Shown: in pieces, positions 8,343-17,245 of the stretch
Position numbering within the stretch: position 1 is the first letter of the stretch
Layout: every line of letters starts with the position of its first letter
Assembly: GCA_035548175.1 (NCBI GenBank)
Contig: DASZTO010000002.1
Location: forward strand, 34,813 to 98,812
Reading direction: 5' to 3'
From: CALCHA01 sp035548175
Lineage (GTDB): Bacteria; Planctomycetota; Phycisphaerae; WQYP01
DNA length: 64,000 nt
Position numbers and translations under genes: made by a program
Notes under the pieces: generated by a model
Database searches by the model: none
Seen by the model: the letters and a program-made list of their open reading frames with translations, nothing else
Told to the model about the DNA's origin: nothing

Positions 8343-8924
8343 TCATTGTACCTTGTTGATCGCCGCCACGATCTGCTCGTGCGTCGGCAGCGGCCGCGCA
8401 ATCATCAGCCACGTCGCGTCGAACGTCTCCGTCGCCGCCGTCGCGATGCCCACCGTCCCGATCCCGAAAATCCGAAACAGCCACGGTCGATACAGCGTCG
8501 TCCGCTGAATCTTGCGCAGGTTCGCCTGCACCATGTGCACGTTGATCACCCCCTTGATCGTCACGATCCGCCGGTTCGTCAGCAGATACACGTGGCTCGT
8601 CCACACCAGCAGCGCCCACACCAGCCGCCCCAGGCATATTGCCATCGTGATCGAGGCGATCACCGGCGGCGACAGATAATTGTACGACGGCATCGACAGC
8701 AACCGCACCGCCAGCACCCCCAGCAGAATCGTCGTCAGGATAAAACGAAAGCTCGTCAGCACGATGAACCACAGCGACGGCTTGGTCAGCATCAGCACCA
8801 CCTCGTCGCCGTGCAGCAATTCCTGCGGCACCATCGAGGCTACATATTCCGGCGAGAGCGTTTGCGGCAGGGGAGCCGAATCGTCGGCGGCGGCATGCGC
8901 GGGCTGGGCGGCGGCGGTCTGCAT
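8343..8924 (-). CDS. Membrane protein with bacterial PH domain (bPH2-like)
   Basis: This 193-residue protein has a hydrophilic N-terminus, two membrane helices (about residues 50-75 and 85-108) and a C-terminal bacterial PH-like domain. The domain includes YLLTNRRIVTIKGVI, VNLRKIQ-type and FGIGTVGIATAAT segments, as in YdbS/YdbT family proteins. These are membrane-associated proteins of poorly known role. The start codon at 8924 lies only 6 bases after a perfect TATAAT on the same strand and has no ribosome-binding site other than a G-run, so the mRNA may be leaderless. It converges on the GGDEF gene and is 36 bases downstream of the hpt stop-to-start arrangement on the same strand, but hpt lies upstream with its own start at 9515. 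Confidence 0.8.
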   Translation of the reverse strand: MQTAAAQPAHAAADDSAPLPQTLSPEYVASMVPQELLHGDEVVLMLTKPSLWFIVLTSFRFILTTILLGVLAVRLLSMPSYNYLSPPVIASITMAICLGRLVWALLVWTSHVYLLTNRRIVTIKGVINVHMVQANLRKIQRTTLYRPWLFRIFGIGTVGIATAATETFDATWLMIARPLPTHEQIVAAINKVQ

Positions 8925-8930
8925 CCCCCC

Positions 8931-8936
8931 ATTATA
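8931..8936 (-). promoter_or_regulatory. -10 box TATAAT directly before the PH-domain gene
   Basis: On the minus strand GGTATAAT is followed by six G and then the ATG at 8924. A transcript starting 6-7 bases after the box would begin at the ATG. Confidence 0.6.
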
Positions 8937-8960
8937 CCGAATGCCTCGACATCCGCCGTT

Positions 8961-9515
8961 TCAGGCCCCGGCCGGGCCCGGTTCAAAAATACGCTTGTGC
9001 AGAATCGCAATGTCCGGCAGGTTGCGATAGTAACCGTTGTAATCCAGCCCGTAGCCCACCACGAATTCGTCCGGAATCTCAAAACCCAGGTAATCCGCCT
9101 CCGTCGCCGGCGCCGCGGGAAGCCGCTTCTTCAGCAGCACGCACGTCTTCACGCTCGCCGCCTGCTGCTCCGCCAAAAGATTCCGCACCGATTTCAGCGT
9201 CCGCCCTGAATCCAGAATGTCGTCGATCACCAGCACGTGCTTGCCCGCAACATCGAATTTCGTCGGATACAAAATCCGCGTCCCCTGGTTGCTCGTCGCC
9301 CGCCCCGGATAACTCGACACCGCCATCACGTCTATCCGCATCAGCACCGGCAGGTGACGCACCAAATCCGCCACGAAAATGATCGAGCCCGTCAGCAGCG
9401 GCATCAGCACGAACTCCCGGTTCTCGTAATCCGCCGCCAGCTGCTGCGCCATCTTGTACACCCGCGCCTGAATCGCGTACCGGTCGATCAGTATGTCCCG
9501 AATGTCGTCCTGCAT
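8961..9515 (-). CDS. hpt: Hypoxanthine phosphoribosyltransferase
   Basis: This 184-residue purine-salvage enzyme should transfer phosphoribose from PRPP to hypoxanthine or guanine in the cytoplasm. The PRPP-binding loop reads VLVIDDILDSGRTL (about residues 104-117), the N-terminal substrate loop is PLLTGSIIF, and the C-terminal YVVGYGLDYN-like motif is FVVGYGLDYNGYYRNLPDI. Length and motif order are normal for bacterial Hpt. The ATG at 9515 has GAGGC a few bases upstream. It is divergent from the mutarotase gene. In many bacteria hpt lies near tilS or ftsH; neither is here. Confidence 0.93.
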   Translation of the reverse strand: MQDDIRDILIDRYAIQARVYKMAQQLAADYENREFVLMPLLTGSIIFVADLVRHLPVLMRIDVMAVSSYPGRATSNQGTRILYPTKFDVAGKHVLVIDDILDSGRTLKSVRNLLAEQQAASVKTCVLLKKRLPAAPATEADYLGFEIPDEFVVGYGLDYNGYYRNLPDIAILHKRIFEPGPAGA

Positions 9516-9640
9516 GCCGCCTCGGTCCGGTCAGAAATGCGATGCGCTTAAATTAGGGCACCGCCGCGCCCGCCACAAGCGCACCCGGACCCGAAAAACG
9601 GTAAAGTGCACCGGCGACTTTTTTTCACGGAGGATCCGCC

Positions 9641-10528
9641 ATGAGCCATCTCGCAAGCGTCATCAGCGGCAACGGCGGCCTCCAGGCGGTCCGCGTCCAG
9701 GCGCCCGCCGGCGCGGGCCTGGTCTATCTCCACGGCGCTCACGTCGCTCAATGGATCCCCACCGGCGCAGACGAGGTCCTCTGGCTCAGCGCCAAAAGTC
9801 AGTGGACCCCAGACAAGCCCATCCGCGGCGGCGTCCCCATCTGCTTCCCCTGGTTCGGACCACGACAGGGCGATCCCTCCGCGCCCGCCCACGGCTTCGC
9901 ACGCTTGAAGCAATGGACCCTCGAATCCACCGCCCCCGGCCCCGACGGCGCGGGCGTCGTCTCCCTCCGCCTCGATGCCGACGACGACACACGCCGCTGG
10001 TGGCCTCACGAATTCTCCCTGCGCCTCCGCGTCGCCTTCGGCGCAACGCTCGACATGCGACTCGAACTCGAAAACCGCGGAACTTCCTCGCTCCAAGCCG
10101 AGCAGGCCCTCCACACCTACTTCGCCGTCGGCGATGTCCGCCAGGTCGCCATCCACGGCCTCGACGGCGTCACCTACATCGACAAAACCGACGCCATGAA
10201 AGAAAAACTCCAGCAGGGACCCATCCGCATCACCGCCGAAACCGACCGCGTCTACACCCGCACCGCCGCCGCCGTCACCATCGAAGACCCCTCCTGGACC
10301 GGCACCCACGCCCAGGGACGCCGCATCCTCATCGCCAGGGAAAACTCCGCCGACGCCGTCGTCTGGAATCCCTGGATCGCCAAGGCCAAAGCTATGCCCG
10401 ATTTCGGCGACGACGAATGGCCCGGCATGCTCTGCGTCGAAACCTGCAACGTCAAAGACCAGGCGGTCCGGCTGAACCCCGGCGAAGCGCGCGCCTTAAC
10501 CGCGCGCATTCACCTCGAACGCCTGTAA
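9641..10528 (+). CDS. D-hexose-6-phosphate mutarotase (YeaD family)
   Basis: This 295-residue protein belongs to the aldose-1-epimerase-like superfamily. It shows the YeaD signatures PIRGGVPICFPWFGPR (about 66-81), PAHGFAR (about 86-92) and the late EWPGMLCVETCN. Family members interconvert alpha and beta anomers of glucose 6-phosphate and related sugars. The catalytic His and Glu are consistent with H in PAHGFAR and E in CVETCN. GGAGG lies 7 bases before the ATG at 9641, and a TAAAGT -10-like box sits about 36 bases upstream. It is transcribed alone. Confidence 0.88.
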   Translation: MSHLASVISGNGGLQAVRVQAPAGAGLVYLHGAHVAQWIPTGADEVLWLSAKSQWTPDKPIRGGVPICFPWFGPRQGDPSAPAHGFARLKQWTLESTAPGPDGAGVVSLRLDADDDTRRWWPHEFSLRLRVAFGATLDMRLELENRGTSSLQAEQALHTYFAVGDVRQVAIHGLDGVTYIDKTDAMKEKLQQGPIRITAETDRVYTRTAAAVTIEDPSWTGTHAQGRRILIARENSADAVVWNPWIAKAKAMPDFGDDEWPGMLCVETCNVKDQAVRLNPGEARALTARIHLERL

Positions 10529-10584
10529 GCAAACCCCGGCGGGACGCACCGCCGATTTTGCCCCGTGCCCGGCCCGCGCGGCGG

Positions 10585-10590
10585 TATAAT
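10585..10590 (+). promoter_or_regulatory. -10 box TATAAT followed by GCCCG, upstream of the WD40 gene
   Basis: The element GCGGTATAATGCCCGC lies 44 bases before the chosen start at 10634. The same TATAATGCCCG string occurs upstream of two other genes in the window (13535 and 54558). Confidence 0.6.
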
Positions 10591-10633
10591 GCCCGCCGTC
10601 TCTCGGCCCCGAGCCGCCGTCGCGGATGCTGGC

Positions 10634-12850
10634 ATGACCACCCCTTCCAAGCAACTGCAGATCCCACCGCCGCAGCAAAACCCGCCCACGGCGGCCGCGC
10701 ACCGCCAGCCTCCCTTCCCCCAGGACACACCTCTCCCCGCCCAACGCTCAAGCGCCCCGGCCCGGCGACCCATGGCCGAACTGGCCCTCCGCACCGCCGG
10801 CGCTCTCCGACTCGGCCACCACGAACAGCCCGAAACCGTCTCCCGCTGGCGCGTCGCTCGCGCCGGCGGCGTCGGCGCCGCTTCCGGCCTCTTCATCGGC
10901 ATGGGTCTCTTCGGCCCCACCAGCATCTTCCACCAGTCCTGGGAAGAGTTCGGCCTCTTCATCATGGTCGGACTCATCACCATCATCGTCGGATTCTCCG
11001 TCATCGAACCCTTCGTCGAGTGGCTTCACCACGGCCAGCCCGAACATGGCCGCCGCACCCAGGCCTGGTATCAACGCGCCGCCTGGTGGCTCGTGGTCGT
11101 CATCGCCGTCTCCCTCTTCGCCGTCATGGAAGACGTCCTGCGAGATACCCTCGTCGCCGGACAATCCAACAACATCTCCGGATGGTTCGTCGCTTTCTTC
11201 GTCAGCGGCCTGATCACCTATGGCTGGATACTCGGCGCCAGGAAAGGACCCCCTTTCGCCGCGCTCTTTGGCACCCTCGCCGCCGTCCTGTGCGCCACCG
11301 CCTTCGCTTTCCTCATGATCGCCGCGAGCCTCTTCTCCTGGGCTCAGGCCGATGCCCTCGTCTCCAGTTCCGCGATCGTCTCCGATCTGCTCACGCTCGT
11401 CGCCGCGCTCGCCAATAACATGCTCGCCTGGACCGTCTGCGCCCTCGCAGGCGGCCTCGCCATCGACTACGGCCGCGGACTCACCCCCTCCATCCGGGTG
11501 CTCATCGCCATCGTCGTGGTCTTCGCGCTTGTCACCCTCGGCACATACCCCGTCATCGACGATCCCCGCAACTGGGTCGCCAATGTCGCCCGCGCCCTCG
11601 GTTGGGGCGCAGCCCTCTATTTCTATCGTCCCACCGATGTCGCCCTCGCCACGCGCAAACCGCCCTCCCTGCCGACCAGCGCCCTGGTAACGCTGGCAAT
11701 GGGCGTTACGCTCTTGTTCGCCACCATCGCCGGCGCTTATCTCTCTCTCCTCCAGGAAAGTCATGGCGCGGGCCCCAGCCCGGGCCCGACCCAGACCAAC
11801 GCCGTCGCCGGCGTTGCTTACGCCGATCGCGGCCACTACATCCTCACCTTCTGCACGCCCCCCGCCAAGAACCTGCAAATCAGCCCCGATTTCGCACTCC
11901 ACGTCTGGGATACCGAAGCCGGAGAAGAACACCGCCGCCTCCTCGGCCACACCGATCGCCTCCTCGCTGCCACCTTCGATCAGGAAGAAGTCGGACGCCT
12001 CATCTCCGCTTCCGCCGATCACACCGTCCGCTTCTGGGACCTCCAGAACGGCCTCGAACTCACCCCCCGGCACTTCGACCTCCAAAACGCCCCCCTCATC
12101 ACCGCCCGCTTCTCTCCCAGCGGCCAATGGCTCGTCGTCGCCACCGCCGACCCCCAGCTCCTCCTCTATGATGTCCACCAGCGCAAGCTCGTCCGCTCCT
12201 TCGACGACCCCCATGACGTCGACGCCATCGCCTTCCTCGACGATCAGCGCTTCGTCACCGGCGGAGACCTGCTCACGCTCTGGAACGTCAACGATCCCAA
12301 GGCCCGGCAAAGCATGGTCTCGCCCGATGGCCCGCCCAACGCCGTCGCCGCCAATGACTCTCACCACCTCATCGCCATCGCCTCCCCCTCGGGCAAAATC
12401 CATGTCTATCAGCTTCGTCCCGATGCCATCGCGCCGCTCTGGGAGGAAGACGGCCAGGCCGGAGAAGCCGTCAACGTCGCGTTCTCCCCCTCCGGCAACC
12501 GGCTGTTCGCTTCCTTCGAGCGCGGCCTCGTCGCCCTCTGGGATACCGACTCTCACAAACGCTTCTACCAATTCCTCGTCGACTTCAGCCCCCCCGATAA
12601 GCCCGGCGAATCCCAGCCCGCTCCCGTCCTCGACGCCTGCCTCCAATCCGATCTCCGCGGCGTCACCGGCGACGTCTGCGGACGAATCATCCTCTGGCGC
12701 TTCCCCCACCTCTATCCCTGGACCGATGCCGTCAAACCCCTCATCCCACCCGCTCCGCCCCCGCCCACGCAGGGCCTCAGCCCCCCGGACTCTTCCGCGC
12801 CGCCCACCGAAACCCCCGGCGCATCACTTCCGCCGCCGACGGGTGACTGA
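10634..12850 (+). CDS. Polytopic membrane protein with C-terminal WD40 repeats
   Basis: This 738-residue protein has a disordered Pro/Gln-rich N-terminus (to about residue 60), roughly eight membrane helices between residues 75 and 375, and a C-terminal beta-propeller domain. The propeller shows WD40-like units such as LHVWDTEAG, HTDRLLAATFD, SADHTVRFWDLQNG and GLVALWDTD. A proline-rich tail ends the protein. The WD40 part is after the last helix, so its side of the membrane is uncertain. The ATG at 10634 is chosen over a start at 10565 because TATAAT at 10585 lies between them. Its last 74 bases overlap the 3' end of the convergent ThuA gene. The function is unknown; a scaffold role is possible. 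Confidence 0.78.
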   Translation: MTTPSKQLQIPPPQQNPPTAAAHRQPPFPQDTPLPAQRSSAPARRPMAELALRTAGALRLGHHEQPETVSRWRVARAGGVGAASGLFIGMGLFGPTSIFHQSWEEFGLFIMVGLITIIVGFSVIEPFVEWLHHGQPEHGRRTQAWYQRAAWWLVVVIAVSLFAVMEDVLRDTLVAGQSNNISGWFVAFFVSGLITYGWILGARKGPPFAALFGTLAAVLCATAFAFLMIAASLFSWAQADALVSSSAIVSDLLTLVAALANNMLAWTVCALAGGLAIDYGRGLTPSIRVLIAIVVVFALVTLGTYPVIDDPRNWVANVARALGWGAALYFYRPTDVALATRKPPSLPTSALVTLAMGVTLLFATIAGAYLSLLQESHGAGPSPGPTQTNAVAGVAYADRGHYILTFCTPPAKNLQISPDFALHVWDTEAGEEHRRLLGHTDRLLAATFDQEEVGRLISASADHTVRFWDLQNGLELTPRHFDLQNAPLITARFSPSGQWLVVATADPQLLLYDVHQRKLVRSFDDPHDVDAIAFLDDQRFVTGGDLLTLWNVNDPKARQSMVSPDGPPNAVAANDSHHLIAIASPSGKIHVYQLRPDAIAPLWEEDGQAGEAVNVAFSPSGNRLFASFERGLVALWDTDSHKRFYQFLVDFSPPDKPGESQPAPVLDACLQSDLRGVTGDVCGRIILWRFPHLYPWTDAVKPLIPPAPPPPTQGLSPPDSSAPPTETPGASLPPPTGD

Positions 12851-13445
12851 ATATCGCCGCCTGGTGCCCCAGCGCGCTGTAAAACACCCGGCCCTTGCCA
12901 TAAAACTTCGTCCATACCTGCGGCATGTTCACCGCTCCGTTCGGCGTATGCGGCCCCGGCGCCGTCGGAAACCGCGTCGTCGCCAGCACCCGCACCGCCG
13001 GATCCACATGCATGTAATACTGCTCCGACGTGATCTCAAAATCCTCCAGCCCCGCCGTGATCTCGTGCCCCCGATCCACGATCTCCACCCGGTAACTCAC
13101 CGTGTCGTTCCCCGGATGCGCCACCCACTGCCCCCCGGTCATGAACTGATACTCCGTGTGCTCCCGGAACGCATCGCACATCCCGCCATGGCAGCCGCCG
13201 ATCCCCACCCCATGCTCCCGCACCGCCTCCAGCAGCGGATTCGCCTGCTCCGGCGCGATCTTCCCCATCGTCCAGATCGGCACGATCAAATCCAACGCCG
13301 CCAGCCGCTCGTTCGCAAACGCATCCAGCGTGTCCGCCACCGTCACCTTCATCCCCTCCCCTCGCAGCATCTCCGCGAAAATCGCCGCCACTTCCGCCGG
13401 CTGATGCCCCTTCCACCCCCCATGCACGATCAACGCAGATGCCAT
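12777..13445 (-). CDS. ThuA-like domain protein
   Basis: This 222-residue protein matches the ThuA family of class-I glutamine-amidotransferase-like folds. It has an N-terminal SALIVHGGWKGHQP, GVGIGGCHGGMCDAF (the nucleophile-elbow-like turn) and the late GKGRVFYSALGH that is typical of the family. ThuA proteins are linked to trehalose and other sugar utilisation, and planctomycetes carry many copies. No signal peptide is seen, so it is probably cytoplasmic. GAGGA lies upstream of the ATG at 13445. Its 3' end overlaps the convergent WD40 gene by 74 bases. Confidence 0.85.
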   Translation of the reverse strand: MASALIVHGGWKGHQPAEVAAIFAEMLRGEGMKVTVADTLDAFANERLAALDLIVPIWTMGKIAPEQANPLLEAVREHGVGIGGCHGGMCDAFREHTEYQFMTGGQWVAHPGNDTVSYRVEIVDRGHEITAGLEDFEITSEQYYMHVDPAVRVLATTRFPTAPGPHTPNGAVNMPQVWTKFYGKGRVFYSALGHQAAIFSHPSAAEVMRRGFRWAARKSPGG

Positions 13446-13534
13446 CGGTGAATCATCCTCACATGCCTTCCAATCATTCTCGGTTCATTTCCACGATCAC
13501 GCCACCGCCACCGGGCATTTTCGCACGCCGCCCC

Positions 13535-13540
13535 TATAAT
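13535..13540 (+). promoter_or_regulatory. -10 box TATAAT followed by GCCCG, upstream of the sugar-nucleotide dehydrogenase
   Basis: TATAATGCCCGTTCAC lies 31 bases before the ATG at 13572. It closely resembles the element at 54558 (TATAATGCCCGCTCAC). Confidence 0.6.
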
Positions 13541-13571
13541 GCCCGTTCACTTTTACCGCGGAGCGAGTCGC

Positions 13572-14903
13572 ATGCTCGATGAATTCCTCAAGCGTATTGA
13601 CCAGCGCACCGCCGTCGTCGGCGTCCTCGGTCTCGGTTACGTCGGACTACCCCTCGTCCGGGCGTTCACCCAGGGACGCTCCGATCGCGGCGGACTGCGC
13701 TGCATCGGCTTCGACGTCGACCCCTCCAAAATCAAAAAGCTCCTCGCCGGACAAAGCTACATCAAACATATCCCCTCCAGCTACGTCCGCGAACTCGTCG
13801 CCGGAAACCGCTTCGACGCCACCACCGATTTCTCCCGCCTCAGGGAATGCGACGCCCTCATCATCTGCGTCCCCACTCCCCTCACCAAAAACCGCGACCC
13901 CGACATGACCTTCGTCGCCAGCACCGCCGCCGTCATCGGCAAGCACCTCAAACGCGGCCAGCTCGTCGTCCTCGAATCCACCACCTACCCCGGCACCACG
14001 CGCGAAGTCGTCCTCCCCGCGCTCCAATCCAGCGGCCTCAAGGTCGGACGCGATTTCCTCCTCGCCTACTCCCCCGAACGCGAAGACCCCGGCCGCAAGG
14101 ATTTCGACACCTCCTCCATCCCCAAAGTCGTCGGCGGCTTCGACGCCGGCAGCCTCAGCGCCGCCGCCGCTCTCTATCGCTGCGCCGTCGAAACCGTCGT
14201 CCCCGTCGAATCCTGCGAAATCGCAGAGGCCGCCAAAATCCTCGAAAACTGCTACCGCTGCATCAATATCGCCTTCATCAACGAACTCAAAATCATCCTC
14301 GACCGCATGGGCATCGACGTCTGGAAAGTCATCGACGCCGCCAAAACAAAACCCTTCGGCTTCCAGCCCTTCTATCCCGGCCCCGGCCTCGGCGGCCACT
14401 GCATCCCCATCGACCCCTTCTATCTCTCCTGGAAAGCCAAACGCTATGACGTCACCGCTCGCTTCATCGAGCTCGCCGGTGAACTCAACGTCGCCATGCC
14501 CTACCACGTCATCGGCAAAGTCGCCGACGCCTTGAACGAACGCGGAAAAGCCCTCCGCGGCAGCCGCATCCTCGTCCTCGGCCTCGCCTACAAAAAAGAT
14601 GTCGACGACCTCCGCGAAAGCCCCTCCATCATCCTCATCGAACAGCTCGAAGCACGCGGCGCTAAAGTCGATTACAACGACCCCCACATCCCCACCACTC
14701 ACAAACAACGCGAACACGACCTCAAGAAAAAGAGCGTCCCGCTCACCCCCGCCAACCTCAAAAAATATGATGCCGTCGTGATCTCCACCGACCACAGCGC
14801 CTACGACTACCACCAGATCGTGCGCCACGCCCGCGTCATCATCGATACCCGCAACGCCACCTCGCGCGTGAAATCCGGCCGCGCAAAAATCCGCAAGGCG
14901 TGA
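13572..14903 (+). CDS. Nucleotide-sugar 6-dehydrogenase (UDP-GlcNAc/UDP-ManNAc dehydrogenase type)
   Basis: This 443-residue enzyme belongs to the UDP-glucose/GDP-mannose dehydrogenase family, which oxidises C6 of a nucleotide sugar to a uronic acid with two NAD+. The Rossmann motif is VLGLGYVGLPL (about 17-27), the middle dimerisation region contains CEIAEAAKILENCYRCINIA, and the catalytic-Cys motif is GLGGHCIPIDPFYLSWKAK. The C-terminal domain has VLGLAYKKDVDDLRESPS. The sequence resembles WbpA-type enzymes more than Ugd, but substrate assignment is inferred. The ATG at 13572 (GGAG upstream) is preferred over one at 13539, which overlaps the -10 box. No polysaccharide cluster surrounds it. 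Confidence 0.88.
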   Translation: MLDEFLKRIDQRTAVVGVLGLGYVGLPLVRAFTQGRSDRGGLRCIGFDVDPSKIKKLLAGQSYIKHIPSSYVRELVAGNRFDATTDFSRLRECDALIICVPTPLTKNRDPDMTFVASTAAVIGKHLKRGQLVVLESTTYPGTTREVVLPALQSSGLKVGRDFLLAYSPEREDPGRKDFDTSSIPKVVGGFDAGSLSAAAALYRCAVETVVPVESCEIAEAAKILENCYRCINIAFINELKIILDRMGIDVWKVIDAAKTKPFGFQPFYPGPGLGGHCIPIDPFYLSWKAKRYDVTARFIELAGELNVAMPYHVIGKVADALNERGKALRGSRILVLGLAYKKDVDDLRESPSIILIEQLEARGAKVDYNDPHIPTTHKQREHDLKKKSVPLTPANLKKYDAVVISTDHSAYDYHQIVRHARVIIDTRNATSRVKSGRAKIRKA

Positions 14904-14926
14904 TGGCCCGCGCATCCCCGCTTCGC

Positions 14927-15724
14927 TCAGCGATCGTCCATATCGGGCGCCTGCGCCGGCGCCGCCGCGTGATCCGTGATGCACAAAACCGCTGCATTCA
15001 CCGACGCCGGCCGCCATTCCCCCGGCAAATTTTTCAGCGCCGCCGTCGCCGCTCGCAACGTCGCCCCCGTCGTCGACACATCATCCACCAGCCATACATG
15101 CTTCCCCGCCATGCCCCCGTCCGCCCGCGCCAGAAATGCCCCGCGCAGGTTCTCCTGACGCCTCGTCGCCGAGTCCATCCGCGTCTGCTCCCCGGTCCGC
15201 CGCACCCGCTTCAGCCCCCTCACCACCCGCCACCCGCCCAGCTTCCCCGCCTCCCGCGCCAATTCCTCCGCCTGGTTGAACCCCCGCCGCACGCGCCGCC
15301 ACCAATGCAGCGGCACCGGAACCAGCGCCTCCACCGGCGTCCCCACCTCCGCCGATACCTCCTCCAGCGCATGCCGCAAAAACGGCGCAATCACCCGCGC
15401 CACTTCCCACGACTTCCCGAATTTCAACCGATGCACCAGCGTCACCAGCGGCTCGGCAAACACCCCCACCCGCGCCGTCGACCGCACGCCCGTCACCCGC
15501 TCCCCGCACCGCCCGCACGGATTGCCCGCACGATGCGGCTGCTCGAACGGCCCCGTCCCCAGCCCGCACCGCCGGCAATATCCCTGCGCCGCCAGCAGGC
15601 CCACCGCCACGAGCGCTTTTTCAGACAGCCCGCCACGCTCCGCCTCCGCCCCCGATTCCGCCCAGCACCTCGGCGGAAAAATCGTGTCCACCACCGGACC
15701 AATCACCCCGCGCAGAACCGCCAT
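14927..15724 (-). CDS. comF: ComF-family phosphoribosyltransferase-like protein
   Basis: This 265-residue protein has the two ComF parts. The N-terminal zinc-ribbon-like segment has cysteines in CRRCG and CGRCG (about residues 50-75), and the C-terminal PRTase-like domain carries VWLVDDVSTTGATLRAA (about 215-231). The middle contains LVPVPLHWWRRVRRGFNQAEELA, quoted here by its key residues PVPLHWWRRRGFNQ. ComF supports DNA uptake in competent bacteria and is also found where competence is unknown. The ATG at 15724 has GGAGAGG upstream. It follows the acyltransferase gene on the same strand by only 15 bases, so they are probably co-transcribed. Confidence 0.88.
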   Translation of the reverse strand: MAVLRGVIGPVVDTIFPPRCWAESGAEAERGGLSEKALVAVGLLAAQGYCRRCGLGTGPFEQPHRAGNPCGRCGERVTGVRSTARVGVFAEPLVTLVHRLKFGKSWEVARVIAPFLRHALEEVSAEVGTPVEALVPVPLHWWRRVRRGFNQAEELAREAGKLGGWRVVRGLKRVRRTGEQTRMDSATRRQENLRGAFLARADGGMAGKHVWLVDDVSTTGATLRAATAALKNLPGEWRPASVNAAVLCITDHAAAPAQAPDMDDR

Positions 15725-15739
15725 GCCCTCTCCGCATCT

Positions 15740-17203
15740 TCACGTGCCCAGCCCGCACAGCCGCCGCGAAAAATCCTCCCCCAGCTCCCGCGCCTGCTCG
15801 TCCGTGAATGATGTCGTCCGATACGTCATGCACAACGTCAGCCGATCACGTATCGTCGTCAGCGTGAACACCAGCGGCAGCAGCGGTCCCGTCGGCGAAA
15901 TCCGAACGTAATCCAGCACCCGCGGCACGCCCGGATCCCCCTCCGACGCCTCCACCGCATCCGCGGCCGGCGCTACCCAGCTCCCCGTCATGTTCACGTT
16001 TGATATCCCCGCCACCACCGGCACCGTCTTGTGCAGCAACTGCGACCGGTACCGCGCCGATCCATATAAATCCCACCAGAACCGCGCCATCGCCAGCGCC
16101 CAGAATCCCTTCACCGCCCCAAACGATTTCTTCACCGCCGCCGTGCGCCCCGCAATCTCCCGCGTCAGCTCCGCCGCCCCGCGCTTCTCCGCCCCCGACA
16201 ACATCACCACGTAACTCGACAGATACAAATTGAACACCTGGTCCAGCGGTTCCGACGCCGCGTCCCGAATGTCCACGATCGTCCCCAGGCCGATCTGCTG
16301 CCGCCGAAAATGAAAAAACTTCCGCCGCCGCGTCTTGCGCTCCTCAAGCGTGTACGCCCCCATCGTCTGCCCAAGCACCGCCAAAAACACATCATTCACG
16401 CTGCCGCCATGGGCCTTCGCGAATCGATACACCCGATCGATCACCCCCGCCGGCAGCCGCGACATCCGAAAATGACTCGTGAAATCCAGCGGGTCGGCGA
16501 TGTTCACCCGAAACCCGTGCCGCTGCCGCCACACGTTCCGCAAACTCTCCCGCGCCGCCGCCATCCGCGTCAGCTTCCCCACATGCCGCCGGAACAACGG
16601 ACCAAACGCCGGCGCGCCCAGCGTCAGCGGCGCCAGCCGCGACGCCCGCTCAGGATGCTGGTACCGCTCGAATATCCGCTGCATCAATTCCCGCATCCCG
16701 CGCGAATCCGCTATCCAGTGGTCATACACCGCCGCCAGATAATGGCTCCCCTCCCCGCCCCCTTCACCCGCCTCGCTCCCGGGAAGCGCGCAAAATCGGA
16801 TCGGCACGTCCCCCGCCGCGAATGGCCGATTCAGCTCCTCGTTGAAAAACGCGCCCAGCCCCTCCGACGACTGCTCCAACGCCACCTCATGCCCGCCCCC
16901 GCGCGCAGGCCACTCAAAATGCACCACCCACTCCCGCTCCGAAAACCGCGGCACCCCCATCCCCATCTCCCCCAGCACCCCCTCGATCGCACCCTTCCAA
17001 CGCTCCCGATCCGCCGCCCCGCTCACCTCCATCACCTGCCCCGCGTTGTACGGATGCAACCCCGCCCACCGCCGCATCAGCAGCTGAAATGGATTCAGCC
17101 GCACCGTCGTCCCCGCCCCCGCGCCGCCCTCCCGCGCGCGCACCACAGGCGCATCTGCCGAAAAAGGGGGGCGGGTCGGTGCTATCTGCGTCACGCGGCG
17201 CAT
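15740..17203 (-). CDS. WS/DGAT or condensation-domain-like acyltransferase
   Basis: This 487-residue protein resembles the chloramphenicol-acetyltransferase/condensation superfamily. It carries an HxxxD motif in YDHWIADSRGM (about residues 165-175) and a NVNMTGSW segment late in the protein, matching the DFG/ISN-type motifs of wax-ester synthase and polyketide-associated acyltransferases. The region FRMSRLPAGVIDRVYRFAKA followed by SVNDVFLAVLGQTMG is typical of this fold. It probably transfers an acyl group, but the substrate is unknown. The ATG at 17203 has GGAGG unusually close; a GTG nine bases downstream would give better spacing, so the start is uncertain. comF follows 15 bases downstream. 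Confidence 0.78.
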   Translation of the reverse strand: MRRVTQIAPTRPPFSADAPVVRAREGGAGAGTTVRLNPFQLLMRRWAGLHPYNAGQVMEVSGAADRERWKGAIEGVLGEMGMGVPRFSEREWVVHFEWPARGGGHEVALEQSSEGLGAFFNEELNRPFAAGDVPIRFCALPGSEAGEGGGEGSHYLAAVYDHWIADSRGMRELMQRIFERYQHPERASRLAPLTLGAPAFGPLFRRHVGKLTRMAAARESLRNVWRQRHGFRVNIADPLDFTSHFRMSRLPAGVIDRVYRFAKAHGGSVNDVFLAVLGQTMGAYTLEERKTRRRKFFHFRRQQIGLGTIVDIRDAASEPLDQVFNLYLSSYVVMLSGAEKRGAAELTREIAGRTAAVKKSFGAVKGFWALAMARFWWDLYGSARYRSQLLHKTVPVVAGISNVNMTGSWVAPAADAVEASEGDPGVPRVLDYVRISPTGPLLPLVFTLTTIRDRLTLCMTYRTTSFTDEQARELGEDFSRRLCGLGT

Positions 17204-17245
17204 ACCTCCATGCCCGGGCGCACAACGCCCAGGCAGGCTGCCATT